Of a stretch of 25,196 bases of DNA, positions 10,470 to 21,229 are shown piece after piece (position 1 is the first letter of the stretch; every line of letters starts with the position of its first letter). A program made the position numbers and the translations under genes. The notes beneath the pieces were generated by a model. That model worked only from the letters and a program-made list of their open reading frames with translations, was not told the origin of the DNA and did not search any database. Source of the DNA: Xanthoparmelia taractica (Eukaryota > Ascomycota > Lecanoromycetes > Lecanorales > Parmeliaceae). The stretch is from contig JANQBS010000420.1 in NCBI GenBank assembly GCA_033085395.1, positions 1 through 25,196 of the forward strand. Direction: 5' to 3'.

Positions 10470-12033
10470 TTTATACTGCGGATACTATGTATCAGGGGAG
10501 CGTAGTAAAAAGGTCTGCGTCCGTGGACCTCGCTGAGCATTAGCCACAAAGGATGCAAGGATATGTGGGGAATGTCCCTAAGCACGTCTCGAGGATCTAT
10601 CGCTCGAGTACGGGCAGTCGAAGTAAAAGGCTAGCTGGTCCAAAGGAAGAGCAGATATATGGCATAGACAAGGGATATATACCAAGCCGTCAGCAGCAGA
10701 ATCCAATCAAGATATTTCTGCTTCTAGTTTGTTAGTCAATTATAAATACCAGAGTAGTCAGTAGGAAGAAAGTTGGGGGTTTGCGCAGTCGCCGATCTTG
10801 CCAAAGGTTCAAATCTGAAAAAGGCTTAAAAACCGCCGTCTGACTCTGACTCTAACTGTCTGAGCAGCCCCGTCTCCGCCTGGCCCTTTGAGACTGAGAC
10901 TAAGAAACGGCAAGGCACGCTAAGCGGGAATGGCGTTGGTATCTTTGCAAGGATCTCGTCTGTCAGCCTCGGCGCTGGGTCGAGATGGTTTGACTAGAAA
11001 TGCACATGTTTGCGCCGCCTAACTCTTTTTCATCCATCACTCCGATCTTTGAAAAATGGTCACTTGCTCCACTCTGCAGTCATGCTAGCTAGAAAGGGTT
11101 ATGCCTCCCCCTCAAGCAGCCAGTGGCAGATGAGGAGGAACCTTGACGAAGTCTGCGAGGCGAGGGAAGCGTATGAGACTAAGGTAAAGCTTCTAAGCTC
11201 CCCCCCGTCCATCTAAGCGTAAAGTACTTTGCCAGATTTCGCCATCGATCACGTGCTAGGGGTACACGGCAGGGTCTTTCTACATTTCTAGTCGAAGACG
11301 TCAGAGTGCAAAGATTATGACCTGCAATCTCCCCATTCTCGCCTAAATCGGTGGCTGTGTGCAGAGGTTCATGTACCCAATCCTCCGAATGATAATACTT
11401 CGTAAGTACTATTGTTTGTTCCTACTTCTAGTGAGGACTGCAAAGATGCCGCCAGAGACTTAGTGAGCTGCAGCCTGCAGGGTCCTAGCTTAAGTACCCT
11501 TATCATGCATACAAATAGGCGCGACATATAATCTTACGGGTCTCGGCCTTGAGGCGTTCTAGTTCTAGATTTGTTGGTGTCTCCAGTACTGAAGTGTAGT
11601 TCAGCATCGTTTTTCGAACATTGGGCTAGTGGACTCATGGCCCGTCATAAAACGATTCTAATATGTCATAGTCACCTGAGACTGGTGATTGAATTCAAGA
11701 TATTACATTTTTCAAGGCTCAATTAACGCGTAAGTCGGTGACGATCATGATAGGATGTTTGAGCGTAGAAGGCCGAGGCTCTTCCACTTTCAACAATGCT
11801 TACCGAGCAACAGCTATTGGGCATGGACGTCTTTCCCAGCGATTTATTTTCTAGAAGCAGGGCAGTTCGGACTCGATCTGAAAGCGTTTCCCTAGGCCTT
11901 GTATATCCTTCCTTATTGACAGCCGTGCCTATCCCAGTTACAGTAAACCATCCTTTGATGCATTTCTTCGTATCCAAATAATGGTTCACCGCCGTCAGAT
12001 CTTAGAGCCTCCACACTAGGCTCTAGATAGTGC
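10470..12033. other. Long intergenic region between two transporter genes
   Basis: This region holds the promoter of the permease gene and the 3' flank of the MFS gene, both on the minus strand. TATA-like stretches lie at 10674-10680 and 10740-10748, about 200 and 270 bp upstream of the permease start. A CACGTG E-box lies near 11251. The short open frames here show no family features, and I see no gene. Confidence 0.5.
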
Positions 12034-14603
12034 TTAATAACTCTGTGCTCCCATCGACCTTGTTGGCAAGAGCACAAGAGCAATAGTGGAAACGAAAACA
12101 CCTGAACCGGCCAGGTAAAGCGGGCCGTTAACACTCTTCTGAAGCAAATCCGCTGCAATCAATGGAGAGACTATACTAAATAGTCGACCCCAAAAGCTTG
12201 CAAGCCCGGCTGCGGTTCCTCTAATTGGCGCCGGAAATGCTTCTGGGGTCCATCCGTACAGGACGGCGTTGAACATGGATTGGAAAAAGTATTCCTACGC
12301 AATTGCAAAGTCAGCGCTGTTACCTTGGAGCAAGAGGTCGAGTGAATATACACGGCTAAAACGTCCAAGGCGTCGAAGGAGCGCCTAGAGCATATTTTGT
12401 ACGTTGACTTTCGGTGCCTTGTGGAAAGCAAATACTTCGATATATTACGTACCATTGCACTTAATCCGATATTTGAAGCCTCGGTGTTGACTGTTGCGAA
12501 GAGGAAGAGTGATATGCCCATAAGAGCCGAAGATCCTACCATGGCCTAGGTCGGCGTCAGCATGTCCTTTTAATGGACGAGGTTGAGTTAAGAAAAAGAG
12601 CAACCTGCGAGAAAGGTCGTCTTGGGTACTTACCCATTTGCGTCCAATTCGTGGGATTGCGTACATCAAGGCACCCAGCATAACACCAGGTACGCCGCAG
12701 ATGTAAATGATAACGAAATTTCTATAGGTCTCTGCGGTTGAAATGTCGATGGCGCTGTTTTTTGCAAGAAGAATCTTTGGCAAGAAAGCCCCTGGATATG
12801 CCATAAGCCAATGGGACTTGAAGCTCATCTAGATCGACTACTGACCTGCGATACTAAATCCCCAGTAGTCAAAGATATAGGTAATCCAGACCAAGATCGT
12901 CAGACGGGCCAAAGAAAAGCTCAAGAACAGTATCTTGCATCTTTGAAATTCCTTCTTGATCTTTTCCACCCAGGTACTCGTGAGTTTCTCCGTTACCGTA
13001 TCGGCTATAGTCATATCTGTATTCCTGTGGGCCATAGACGCGTGCTCACTAGTCAATGCTTCAAAGCTCTCCAGAGTGATGCTGCTTTCGCGACCATTGA
13101 ACCTGGCGATCTTTTGAAGCACTTCTACCGCTCTGTCGTCCCTGCCCCTGTAGAGCAGGAATTTTGGAGACTCTTGGAAACGAAACACAACGAAGCGTAG
13201 GAAGAAGACGGTTAGACAAGTGGCCCCAAGACAAATTAGCGTGTACCTCCAGCCCATCTAAGATCCAAGTCAGCATTGCTTATCTGGGATACGTTCGGAA
13301 GTCAAGACACGTGCTTTGGCAACAAAACAGTAACAGAAGCCTGTTTGCCCCCAGAAGCAAGAAGACCATGCTAAAAACAAACCAGGGTTGAGCTGAAGAG
13401 TATCCTTACATTCGAAGCCTTGGTACAGCAAGGCGCTCCAGGAGCAAGCGTACTACTACTACAAGCCGGAAGTGGCTTCTTATCTGCGCCGTTTCCGCAA
13501 GAGTACTGTTAGAGGTTGTTTCAACGTCAACATTTCGTTCCCAAGGCAGAAGCTTCAAGTCATAACGCTGATTCGGGAAGTAAAATCGCTCTAGGATCCA
13601 GAGACTTATCTTGCGACCGCACATTGTTACAGACGGAGAAAGATTCAAACCTGAAATACGTACGAATGGAATGAACCCATATGCTATGCCCGATGAAATG
13701 ACCACACCAAGAGGTTGAAAGATTGAGAGCATGGCCAGAAGAAAGCGGCGGTTCTATCGGGAGTCAGATCACACATAGCAGCCACGATACGAACAAGACA
13801 TACTTGAGGGAGGAATTCCAAACATATGGTGGTATCAATGGGAATGTTCCCTCCGACACCGAAACCGACGAAGGCTGTGAGAACGAGGACTCCATTGTAA
13901 GTGGACGGCGCTGCAAGGCACAGACCGAACACCGAAGAGACCAAGACTGTCAGATTAAAGGCGTACTGGCGGCCTAGCACGATCAATTAGTCCAAGGCCC
14001 AGGAGATCTTTCAGGCTGGGGCGGGTAAGAGTACGTATGTACCAATGATGTCTACCAAGACGCCCCAAACGAATGCCTGTTAGAGGTTATGATCAGCCAT
14101 TGCCCCTCACAACCAGCTTCAAGAGGGATTTTACCCCGGCTGTCAGCCCTGACGAGAAGGAAGAAAAGATGTTGCCGGACTCCTTATCTAAAGCAACGTG
14201 AGCTTGTGAGCAGACAGAAAGATGGCGGTTTCGAACCTCCAAAGCCAAATTCCTGTTGTATCGCTGGCTCCACAAGCCCAAAGGCCTGAGCGTAAAGTAG
14301 GTCCACGAGGTAGCCGAAACCGCACAGGAAGAAGATATACCATTGATACTTCCCCATGCCGTGGGAATCCAATTCACGGTTAACAAGCAGGGCTTTCTTC
14401 TCATACAATGTAAGGCCTTCCATTTCTGGATCTCCATTGTGGTAATTGAGGGGGTCCACTGGCGAGTTTTCCTTTTCGAGCACGTCTGATGAGTTGAATT
14501 CTTTATTGCTTTCCATTGCGAAATGAATAGAATTACGTACGGTTTCAGGGGCAAATAATAGTGGGGTATGGAAGGAGAGAGTTGGTGACATTGCGTTGGC
14601 CAT
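12034..14603 (-). CDS. Major facilitator superfamily transporter, SV2/sugar-porter-like
   Basis: A 12-helix membrane transporter, probably for a small organic solute; the substrate cannot be read from sequence. Ten exons on the minus strand: 14603-14237, 14187-14135, 14076-14043, 13973-13804, 13753-13664, 13505-13410, 13257-12846, 12791-12634, 12545-12453 and 12294-12034. Introns of 49, 58, 69, 50, 158, 152, 54, 88 and 158 bp all start GT and end AG, and the total is 577 codons plus stop. Family landmarks in order: GKYQWYIFFLCGFGYLVDLL, the FSSGLTAGAFVWGVLVDIIG loop, GFGVGGNIPIDTTI, QPLGVVISSGIAYGFIPF, MGWRYTLICLGA, QESPKFLLYRGRDDRAVEVL, YWGFSIAGAFLPKI, IPRIGRKW, YGWTPEAFPAPIRGTAAG and the end LLPTRSMGAQSY. 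A large Cys-rich loop sits between helices (exon 6). The first ATG (14603) has a TATATAATA stretch only about 8 bases upstream, so the in-frame ATG at 14516 (548 aa) may be the true start. Confidence 0.9.
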
Positions 14604-15530
14604 GACTACCTTATATAATAATAGTCTCAGTGCCTCTAATAGAACGAGGGTTTCCGCAGACTAGAGAAGATATCGTTTTTTCCGAGTGCTCCAAAGGATT
14701 ATTGCCGGCCCCTCAAAAGCGCTCAACTTGGTTCGGCTGCCCCGTCAGCCTATTTTCCCTAGCGACTTTTCTTTTATGCAATTAGAGATTGTAGGCCTCA
14801 GCCTTGACATCATCAATCATAAGGTAATAATAATAATGATCCTCAATCTTTGGGGTTCCCGCATAAAGTATATTAATAAAAACAATAGTAATCTGCAATG
14901 CTCATTTGCATGATAAGTGACAAAGTGGATCTTTGATCAGATCAGCGGAATCCTGAACGTTGTATTTATTACTTTGATCCTTCGATGCAATCATTAGCTC
15001 GCACTTGCCACGCACCTCACCTCGCTAGCACGCCGTTGGCTCGCAGCAATTGCTATCAGGACGGGATAAGGGCCCCACCACCACCAAACCTTGTTAGCCT
15101 ATAGCAATGTGTCTGAACAGCCTTAGCGCTCGCTACATAGCATGCTCGACAACGTCACGTATTTGGCGGCAATTGTACCCCTCCAATGCATGGTGGAATA
15201 TGAGGTTGGTGTCTCACTGTCTCTACGGTTTTTTGGCGTCTAAGACAAGGCGTACAAGTACACTAGGGGTCATTCGTTACGTTATCGTCAACGGGGTCGA
15301 CAGTCGAGCTGGTCCGCCCAGGAATCGCATGGATGCTTACGTCGCGATTCTTGTTGCACTTGTGCAGGGCGGAGAAGAACATCAAGTCACACCCGTGAAA
15401 GATTTCGATAATTGTACTATGCTGCTATGAAGCACCAGCACGGACCAGAGGCTGCCTATCGTGTGACAACGTCTCATTGCCCCCCCCCCCCCCCTCCCCT
15501 CCTCACCACCACCCGATTACACAAATTTCT
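14604..15530. other. Intergenic region: MFS promoter and RPL9 3' flank
   Basis: A TATATAATAATA stretch lies at about 14611-14623, just upstream of the MFS gene. A plus-strand open frame at 15107-15430 could encode 107 residues, but it has no family features and I do not call it a gene. A run of 15 C (15480-15494) lies about 40 bases beyond the RPL9 stop and would be a G tract in that transcript's 3' region. Confidence 0.5.
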
Positions 15531-16430
15531 TCATGAAGCATCCTCAATGTTCCCTCGCTCTGATACGTAGAGACCATCCAAGAACTGAACCCAGATTAGG
15601 TACGCGTCTTCACAATTAAGTAGAAGAATTAGCCTACCTTGCGGATATCCTTATTCTTGACACGGCATATCTGTTGAATGTCTGCGGCGCTCTGTGAGAC
15701 GTTCTCAAGCGAATTGCCTGTGAGCTGGAGTTCATCTTTCTGATTTTTCGATGCTTCCACGTCAACACCTGGTAACATGGTGACTCGTCGAATAATTTTC
15801 TCGCCAATGAAATTTCTGAGATGGTCGATTGCATCAGTCCACAAAGACCAAGACCACCATACTCGTCATATACCCCATGAGTACAACTTACCGGATCTCC
15901 ACATCATATAAGCCCGTCTCAGAGTTCTTCTCGATGTTCACGTTGATGGGGAAATGTGCGTAGACGTATCGCATCTTGTACTTGAAGCCTTTCGTGACCC
16001 CAACGATCAGATTGTTGATAATGGTTTTGACTGTGCGGAGTGTGGCGACATTTTTGCGAGCGCCATGATGTAGCTCGATGGTAATTGTGTTTTTTGACGG
16101 GTGGGAGAAGCAGACTGAGAGATGCGACATGTCCTTGACGAGCTTGCCTGCGATGCGTAAGATACATTGTCCTCATGCAGCTTTTCTGGCCCTCGGCATA
16201 CCTCGAGGACCTTCAACACTGACTATCCTGGACTTGATGTGTACCTTGACTATTCCCGTGGTTAGCGTTGTCCCTCACTCAGTCTCGAAACTGTATGTGG
16301 CACCATCCCCGTCTTCAAGGCTTCGGCGAAGCCCGGATGAGCTCTTGTTCCGTGCAGACGACATCATCTAGAAGAAAGACTCACCATTGGCAGGTATCGA
16401 CAGAGTCTCTTCCGAGTGTATGTACCTCAT
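15531..16430 (-). CDS. RPL9: 60S ribosomal protein L9 (uL6)
   Basis: A structural protein of the large cytosolic ribosomal subunit, located near the factor-binding stalk base and sarcin-ricin loop. Five exons on the minus strand: 16430-16385, 16249-16202, 16147-15892, 15815-15638 and 15584-15531. Introns are 135, 54, 76 and 53 bp, all GT-AG, and the sum is 193 codons plus stop, close to the 191 residues of yeast Rpl9. The start MRYIHSEETLSIPANVKVHI and the segments IVSVEGPRGKLVKDMSHLSV, IELHHGARKNVATLRTV, GFKYKMRYVYAHFPINVNIE, NFIGEKIIRRVTMLPGVDVE and SQSAADIQQICRVKNKDIRK are highly conserved. The last exon gives FLDGLYVSERGNIEDAS. The gene is intact. The first intron is long and may hold a small RNA (see findings). 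Confidence 0.97.
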
Positions 16431-16839
16431 CTTGTTCGATGAGTGGGCGCGGTCAGAAAATGGCCTTCATGATCTCGAAGTGCCGCTGAAATTCGTGAAA
16501 TTGTGGGCTTGCTCGCTTAGAGTCTTGGCAGCGCGCCAATTTTCTCCTTTACCTAAAGCTGAAGCTGAATAAGCCGAATCTGGCGAGGCCTTTTGTGCAC
16601 CAGATGCACTTATGGTTCACGACTTAGAATTGCAGTTTGCTATCCCATCAATACACCTAACAAAATGCTGGGTATCCTTATATCGAACCAAATACCTCTT
16701 CAAAGTAAGGTACTTACCACAAGCCGAACCATGCTCTTGAAAGACTACCCACGCCGCTATCCATCAGGACGCCCTTTTCCCAAACCTTTCCGTGTATATT
16801 ATGCCAGTCATTCTGCGCTAAGGGCGATTATCTCACGCT
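16431..16839. promoter_or_regulatory. RPL9 upstream region
   Basis: These 409 bases separate the glutaredoxin stop from the RPL9 start, both on the minus strand, so they should hold the RPL9 promoter and the glutaredoxin 3' end. I see no clear TATA box and no ribosomal-protein promoter element I would trust. Confidence 0.4.
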
Positions 16840-17832
16840 TTATCGCTCTTCCGTGAGCTTAGCCTCCATAATCCGTTTGCCTGCCATTCCCTTTACCTTC
16901 TCAACCAACCCCCCTCCAGCGTCCAAGGCCTCAATATCATCACCGCCACCAATACTCCTTCCATTAATAAGCACGTTGGGTACCGTTCGCCTTCCGGTGC
17001 TTCTCGTAAGAGCATTTTGTAGACTCGGGCCCAAGGGATGGGTGTCAAGTTCGACAACATAGGGAGCAGGGACAATGGTATACTTTTCCAGCAGTATCCT
17101 CTTAGCTTTAAGGGAGAACGGACAGTACGATTTGCTGAAGATAATTACTGGATGTCATCGGTTAGCGACTATGACCTAATCCCCTGATAGCGCACGGTGT
17201 GGATTTAGACATACTGGGCCCCTTCTTTAGGATCGAATTCAACTCCAGTTCTACTTCATGGTCCTCTTGACTCTCCGCCTTCTCTTCTTGCGCTAATTTT
17301 TTCTTTCCTGCTGGATACTTCTCCTTCTCTCTTTCGCCCATCGGAGCCTCTCTTCCTGAGTGCAGGTCCTTGGTCTCGCCACTCTTCAACATCGTCTTTC
17401 TTCCTGCTACACTCTTTGCGTCATCGTCGCCTTTTCCCATCCTTAGAAGTGTACTGTCTTGTTCCTCCGCAGACGTCAAGACTTTTCCCTCAATGGGCTT
17501 TCCATTCTCGGTGCTAGCGGCAATGGATTTTTGAGGAACGGTGGGAACGACCGGTCCTTGAGCTCTGACTGCATCTTTTATGTCTTGTAGTTTCTGAGCT
17601 ACTTCTTGATCTGACGCTCGCTTTTTCTCAAGGGCAGCAACTGTGCGGCTGTAGAACTCTTGGGATGAGGTGTCGTTCTGGCGTGCGATCATATAGATTA
17701 GCAAAACTCTCAGTCCAGCGCAGCGTACAAGTGTAAAAGTGGCAGAGCAAGACGAACCGAAAGATACAGAATGGTGCAGACAACAATGACGAGGATTATG
17801 GCCACCGCTTTCACCCGTCGTGTAGACGGCAT
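16840..17832 (-). CDS. Monothiol glutaredoxin, membrane-anchored (Grx6/7 type)
   Basis: A thiol oxidoreductase or Fe-S/glutathione-binding protein of the early secretory pathway, by analogy with yeast Grx6 and Grx7. Three exons on the minus strand: 17832-17758, 17677-17215 and 17147-16840. Introns are 80 and 67 bp, and the total is 281 codons plus stop. Residues 1-25 are a basic start followed by one hydrophobic signal anchor (VKAVAIILVIVVCTILYLS). Residues 26-170 are charged and low-complexity, rich in Lys/Glu, probably a flexible or coiled-coil stalk. The glutaredoxin domain starts near 172 (ELNSILKKGPIIIFSKSYC) with the monothiol active site CPFS at 188-191, then TVPNVLINGRSIGGGDDI, which carries the cis-Pro and glutathione-binding GG-D. 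The first donor is GTTCGT, unusual but in phase. Reading without it would lose the anchor. Confidence 0.94.
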
Positions 17833-19629
17833 CTTCGAGGGGGGGCGCTCGCACAAGCCCGAAGTCTAGATAATCTCTGCCCTTCTGCGCAATCGTCCAG
17901 TCCTGGTTGGGAATACAGTGGAGATTTTTCTTATAAAAGTCTTATACAGGGTGGTATGGTATACTTCTTTGGTAGGGTGAACTCTGGTTGATGGCAAAGC
18001 GAAGCGAAGCAGATTGACAAGATGTACGCCTGCGACAGTAATCTTACAACAAGGCAGCAATAACAGTAGCCTGTAGCATATTCGATGTAAAGGAAGACGC
18101 GGGACTTGGGAGTGGTGTGTATCATGGATGTTTGGAGGACTCCTGAGTGCTTCGAAGGTCGAGACTGCCATGCCGCTTGCACATTAGCAGATGAGCTGGG
18201 CCGAGAGAACTCTAAATTTCCCCGGATCTACTAGAAAAGGTAATGGGCCAGGAACAAGGTACGATAAATAATGATAAGATCTACGAGATTTTCTGGCCCG
18301 CAGGTCTCGAAAAATGCGCTTGCGTCGAACCATGTATGCGTCTGAGAATGAGAGGAGATATATCCAAACCAATTTGGACGACTTTTCCTGTGTCACTTCT
18401 ATAACATTGCGCATCCAACTATCGAATCGAGACGTTCAGCCTAAGTTCATGTAGGGACTTACGGTCAGATAGTGCCCCCAGCATCATTTAAGATGTTTGT
18501 CAATACGCCAAAATCGCCTATACCGCTGGGTGGATACCACCAAAATACCTCTGACTTCAAGGTTCGCTCTCCAGGTTCAGACCATCACGATCAAGACCTG
18601 CTCAGTTCACTGGGCATGAATAGAGAATCCTCACTCCAGTCGCCGCTCGAGCAATCCATGCAAGTCGATTATTAACCTTTGCTTGAATACATAGCAAGCA
18701 GCAGGAGCCGCCCGGATGCTTATCAGCAGAAACAGGCGGGATGATGATGATTGACACGATCACCAACGAGCGCGAGATGAGATGCCGGTAATAGCGATGT
18801 ATGGATGCAAATTATACTGAAGGGCCCCACTTGTGATGCGGCAGTAGAGCGAAAAGCGTACTGCAAATACCCCTGGGCTTGATATCCCTCTTTATTGTTG
18901 CCAACCATTGAATTTGAAACATTTGGAGATGGACGAGTTGGTTGCAGCCAGATGTGGTAGCGAGGGTGCAGAAGCGTACGAGTAAAGACGCTGGGCGGGA
19001 CACTGTTTGGATGCTTCTCAAGGTCCAAGCACATATCAACTACAACCCTAATCATAGTCAAAGCCGCGAGTCAGTAGAGCACATAGATTCCAAAGGGAAG
19101 GCAACTGGCACATGAAAGATGAAGAGTGCAATGACGACGAGAGAATTGGAAAGCCAGTAAGCGAAAATCTTGTCATCCTCCCTTAGGGAAGACAAGTTAA
19201 AAAGTTCTAGGAAGGACAATTGATGATTATAAGAGATACAGGTCAGACGGTTGTCTAAAGGAATGAAGAACAAAGTCCGCTTTGAGATATACCTAATTTT
19301 GGCTGTGGTGACATAGGTCTCAACAGACACCAAGGTTTACCTGGCTACTGGAGGCCCCTCGAAAACATCAAGATGTTGTTCTTATTGTACATCATCAGCA
19401 TACTGATTTGATACCCTGACCACCCGCGTTCAGGAATTTCTCGCAATGTTAAGATATTTTGGGAATGCGAAATCGAACATCTTGATATTCTAATACGGGT
19501 CACAGTAGTCGGTTAAACCTCGGTATTCCCATCAGACTTACCTTATAATTCCGTATGTCGCTGGAAGAGTTTGGCAAGGTAATTGAAAATATGGCCTTCA
19601 TGTTCCTGTAAGGTATTATACTGGGTCCA
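17833..19629. other. Divergent promoter region, 1.8 kb
   Basis: It lies between the minus-strand glutaredoxin and the plus-strand thioesterase and should carry both promoters. Several short frames are open: a minus-strand one at 19058-19333 has a hydrophobic segment after REDDKIFAYWLSNS, and a plus-strand one at 18472-18675 has 67 codons. Neither can be extended by splicing into a recognisable protein, so I do not call genes. Confidence 0.45.
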
Positions 19630-20705
19630 ATGTCCCATTTTCGTCATACGTTCGCTTCTTCGATTTCATGTCACTTCAGGCGCACCGAACTGCATCATAT
19701 TCCATGGAGACTCGCAACACACGATCACATCGCGAATGTCCGGCCATCCTCTATATATTTCCGAGGGGTCTCACAATCAAGGCTCTATAACTCGAACCTT
19801 AGTATTTACTGTCCCTCGTACGTCTGGAGATGATGTCAAAGTCGATCTGACCGTGGTGTACAGCATCGCCTTCGTCAAGCCTCCGGCGTGCCCGCTTCCG
19901 TCGGATCCTTACAATATCCGCTCTCTCTATATTCTTCACATCCGCTGGCTTCCTCCTTGCTACTGCCCCGGCCATCGCCTCGATTGTCGTACTGATGTCC
20001 GCTCCTACAGATGCTGATTCCGTGGCTTTATACCACACGCCTGATGAGGTTGCCGCTGGAATCAACGAATACATCAACAACCATCCATTGTCTCGATCCC
20101 TTCGCGCGGATCCGGCTTGGACAGAGTCACGGCCGCATTTGCGCTATCCCGAGTCCCAGCGTAAGCATAGTCTAACGGCGGCCACACTAATTGGTCCTGG
20201 GAGAATTCCGGTTCCACCACTAGTTTTTCTTAAAGAGGGCAAGAGCCTTGCATCCATATCATATCTCAGCACTGATCTATGTGGGCATGTGGGCATAATT
20301 CATGGAGGCCTGTTAGCGACACTACTAGATGAGGGACTTGCGAGATGTGGCTTCTCAGCGCTGCCGAACAAGATTGGGGTGACCGCCAATCTGAATATCA
20401 ATTATCGTAATCCGGCACCTGCAGGATCATACGTAGTGCTGAAAGCAGAAACAACAAAGGTCGAAGGCCGGAAAGTTTGGGTGAAGGGGAGGATAGAGTT
20501 GCTAGGAGACACAGTAGAGTCTGGAAAGCTGCTGGTCGAGGCTGAAGGCTTGTTCATTGAGCCAAAATATGCGAAAGTACGTGCTCTTATCCATTGTTCA
20601 TACCTTCTGCATTTGGGATGGACCGCTCACAGAGCTTTAGTCTTTACCAAACTTGTTCGCAAAACAGACCAAATGAACAGATTCTCCATAGCTGTCCCGA
20701 TATAG
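19630..20705 (+). CDS. Hotdog-fold thioesterase (4HBT/PaaI-like) with N-terminal leader
   Basis: Probably an acyl-CoA thioesterase acting in or at mitochondria. The main exon starts at an acceptor at 19864 and stays open past 20576. It encodes a basic segment (LRRARFRRILT), a hydrophobic stretch (SALSIFFTSAGFLLATAP), then the hotdog domain with HVGIIHGGLLATLLDEGLAR (HGG at 20301-20309) and VTANLNINYRNPAPAGSYVV, and ends near LFIEPKYAK. The 5' exon is uncertain. Model 1 starts at 19630 (MSHFRHTFASS..., Arg/Ser-rich) with intron 19802-19863; model 2 starts at 19736 and uses the stronger donor GTACGT at 19818. Both fit the phase. The 3' end is also uncertain: read without splicing the frame stops at 20705, but a GTACGT donor at 20577 with an acceptor ending at 20667 would give a stop at 20676. 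The domain call is firm; the two ends are not. Confidence 0.82.
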
Positions 20706-21229
20706 TGCGCCAGCTTTCATGGAAGCAGCCATGCCTCATTATTAGCTGTGGTAATAGCTGCGACCCGAGTCCTGGTGATCCAATTAAACATGCTGTGCGT
20801 CTCGCACGAGTATGAGCTTCATGGGCTGGAGAACGGACCACATCCCGGTTTAAGGGTGCAACTCTGAGGAAGTACTTCGAGCCATTAGAAGTCCGGAGCT
20901 TCATGACGACAGGTAATCTAGAATGCTTAAAGGCAGCGGTTGTTACGCTAGATCTGCCATTGACAGCACGCTGTTCGTAACAGAAAAGCTCCGTGACATG
21001 AGCCTATTTATAGAGACTCTATCAAACCGTGAACACCATGCATTTCTCGAGCCGTAGACAGGAATATACCTTGTTCAATTCATAAATATCCTAGAGCCGT
21101 TCTTTAGCCCAAGGATCTGAGAATCCAATGTCGCCTTTGAAAGAAAGTTTCCAAGAGTCATAGATGGCAAAACCAACAGACCCAAAATCCGGACTTTTCT
21201 CAACCGTATCTTAAATTTCTAGCCACAAG
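20706..21229. other. Intergenic region: thioesterase 3' flank and VMA5 promoter
   Basis: Two same-strand genes are separated here by about 520 bases. No RNA gene or repeat was seen, and no promoter element can be named with confidence. Confidence 0.4.

Noticed and set aside
10800..10820. tRNA T-loop-like sequence GGTTCAAATC
   Set aside because: No paired T stem, acceptor stem or anticodon arm around it; no tRNA was found anywhere in the window.
11010..11216. 68-codon frame in the long intergenic region
   Set aside because: No family features and nothing to splice it to; treated as chance.
8604..14603. The two transporter genes as part of a secondary metabolite or nutrient cluster
   Set aside because: No biosynthetic or regulatory gene lies nearby, and the remaining neighbours are housekeeping genes.
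15107..15430. Open frame for 107 residues on the plus strand
   Set aside because: No domain features or recognisable family, and it lies in the flank between two minus-strand genes; an open frame this long can occur by chance in DNA of this composition.
15531..16430. RPL9 as a degraded copy
   Set aside because: Five exons including a short first and last exon restore a complete, conserved protein with no stops.
18472..18675. 67-codon plus-strand frame
   Set aside because: Low-complexity Ser/Pro-rich translation without any match I recognise and no partner exon.
19799..20080. Minus-strand frame opposite the thioesterase leader
   Set aside because: Shadow of the plus-strand gene; the plus-strand translation carries the conserved thioesterase domain.
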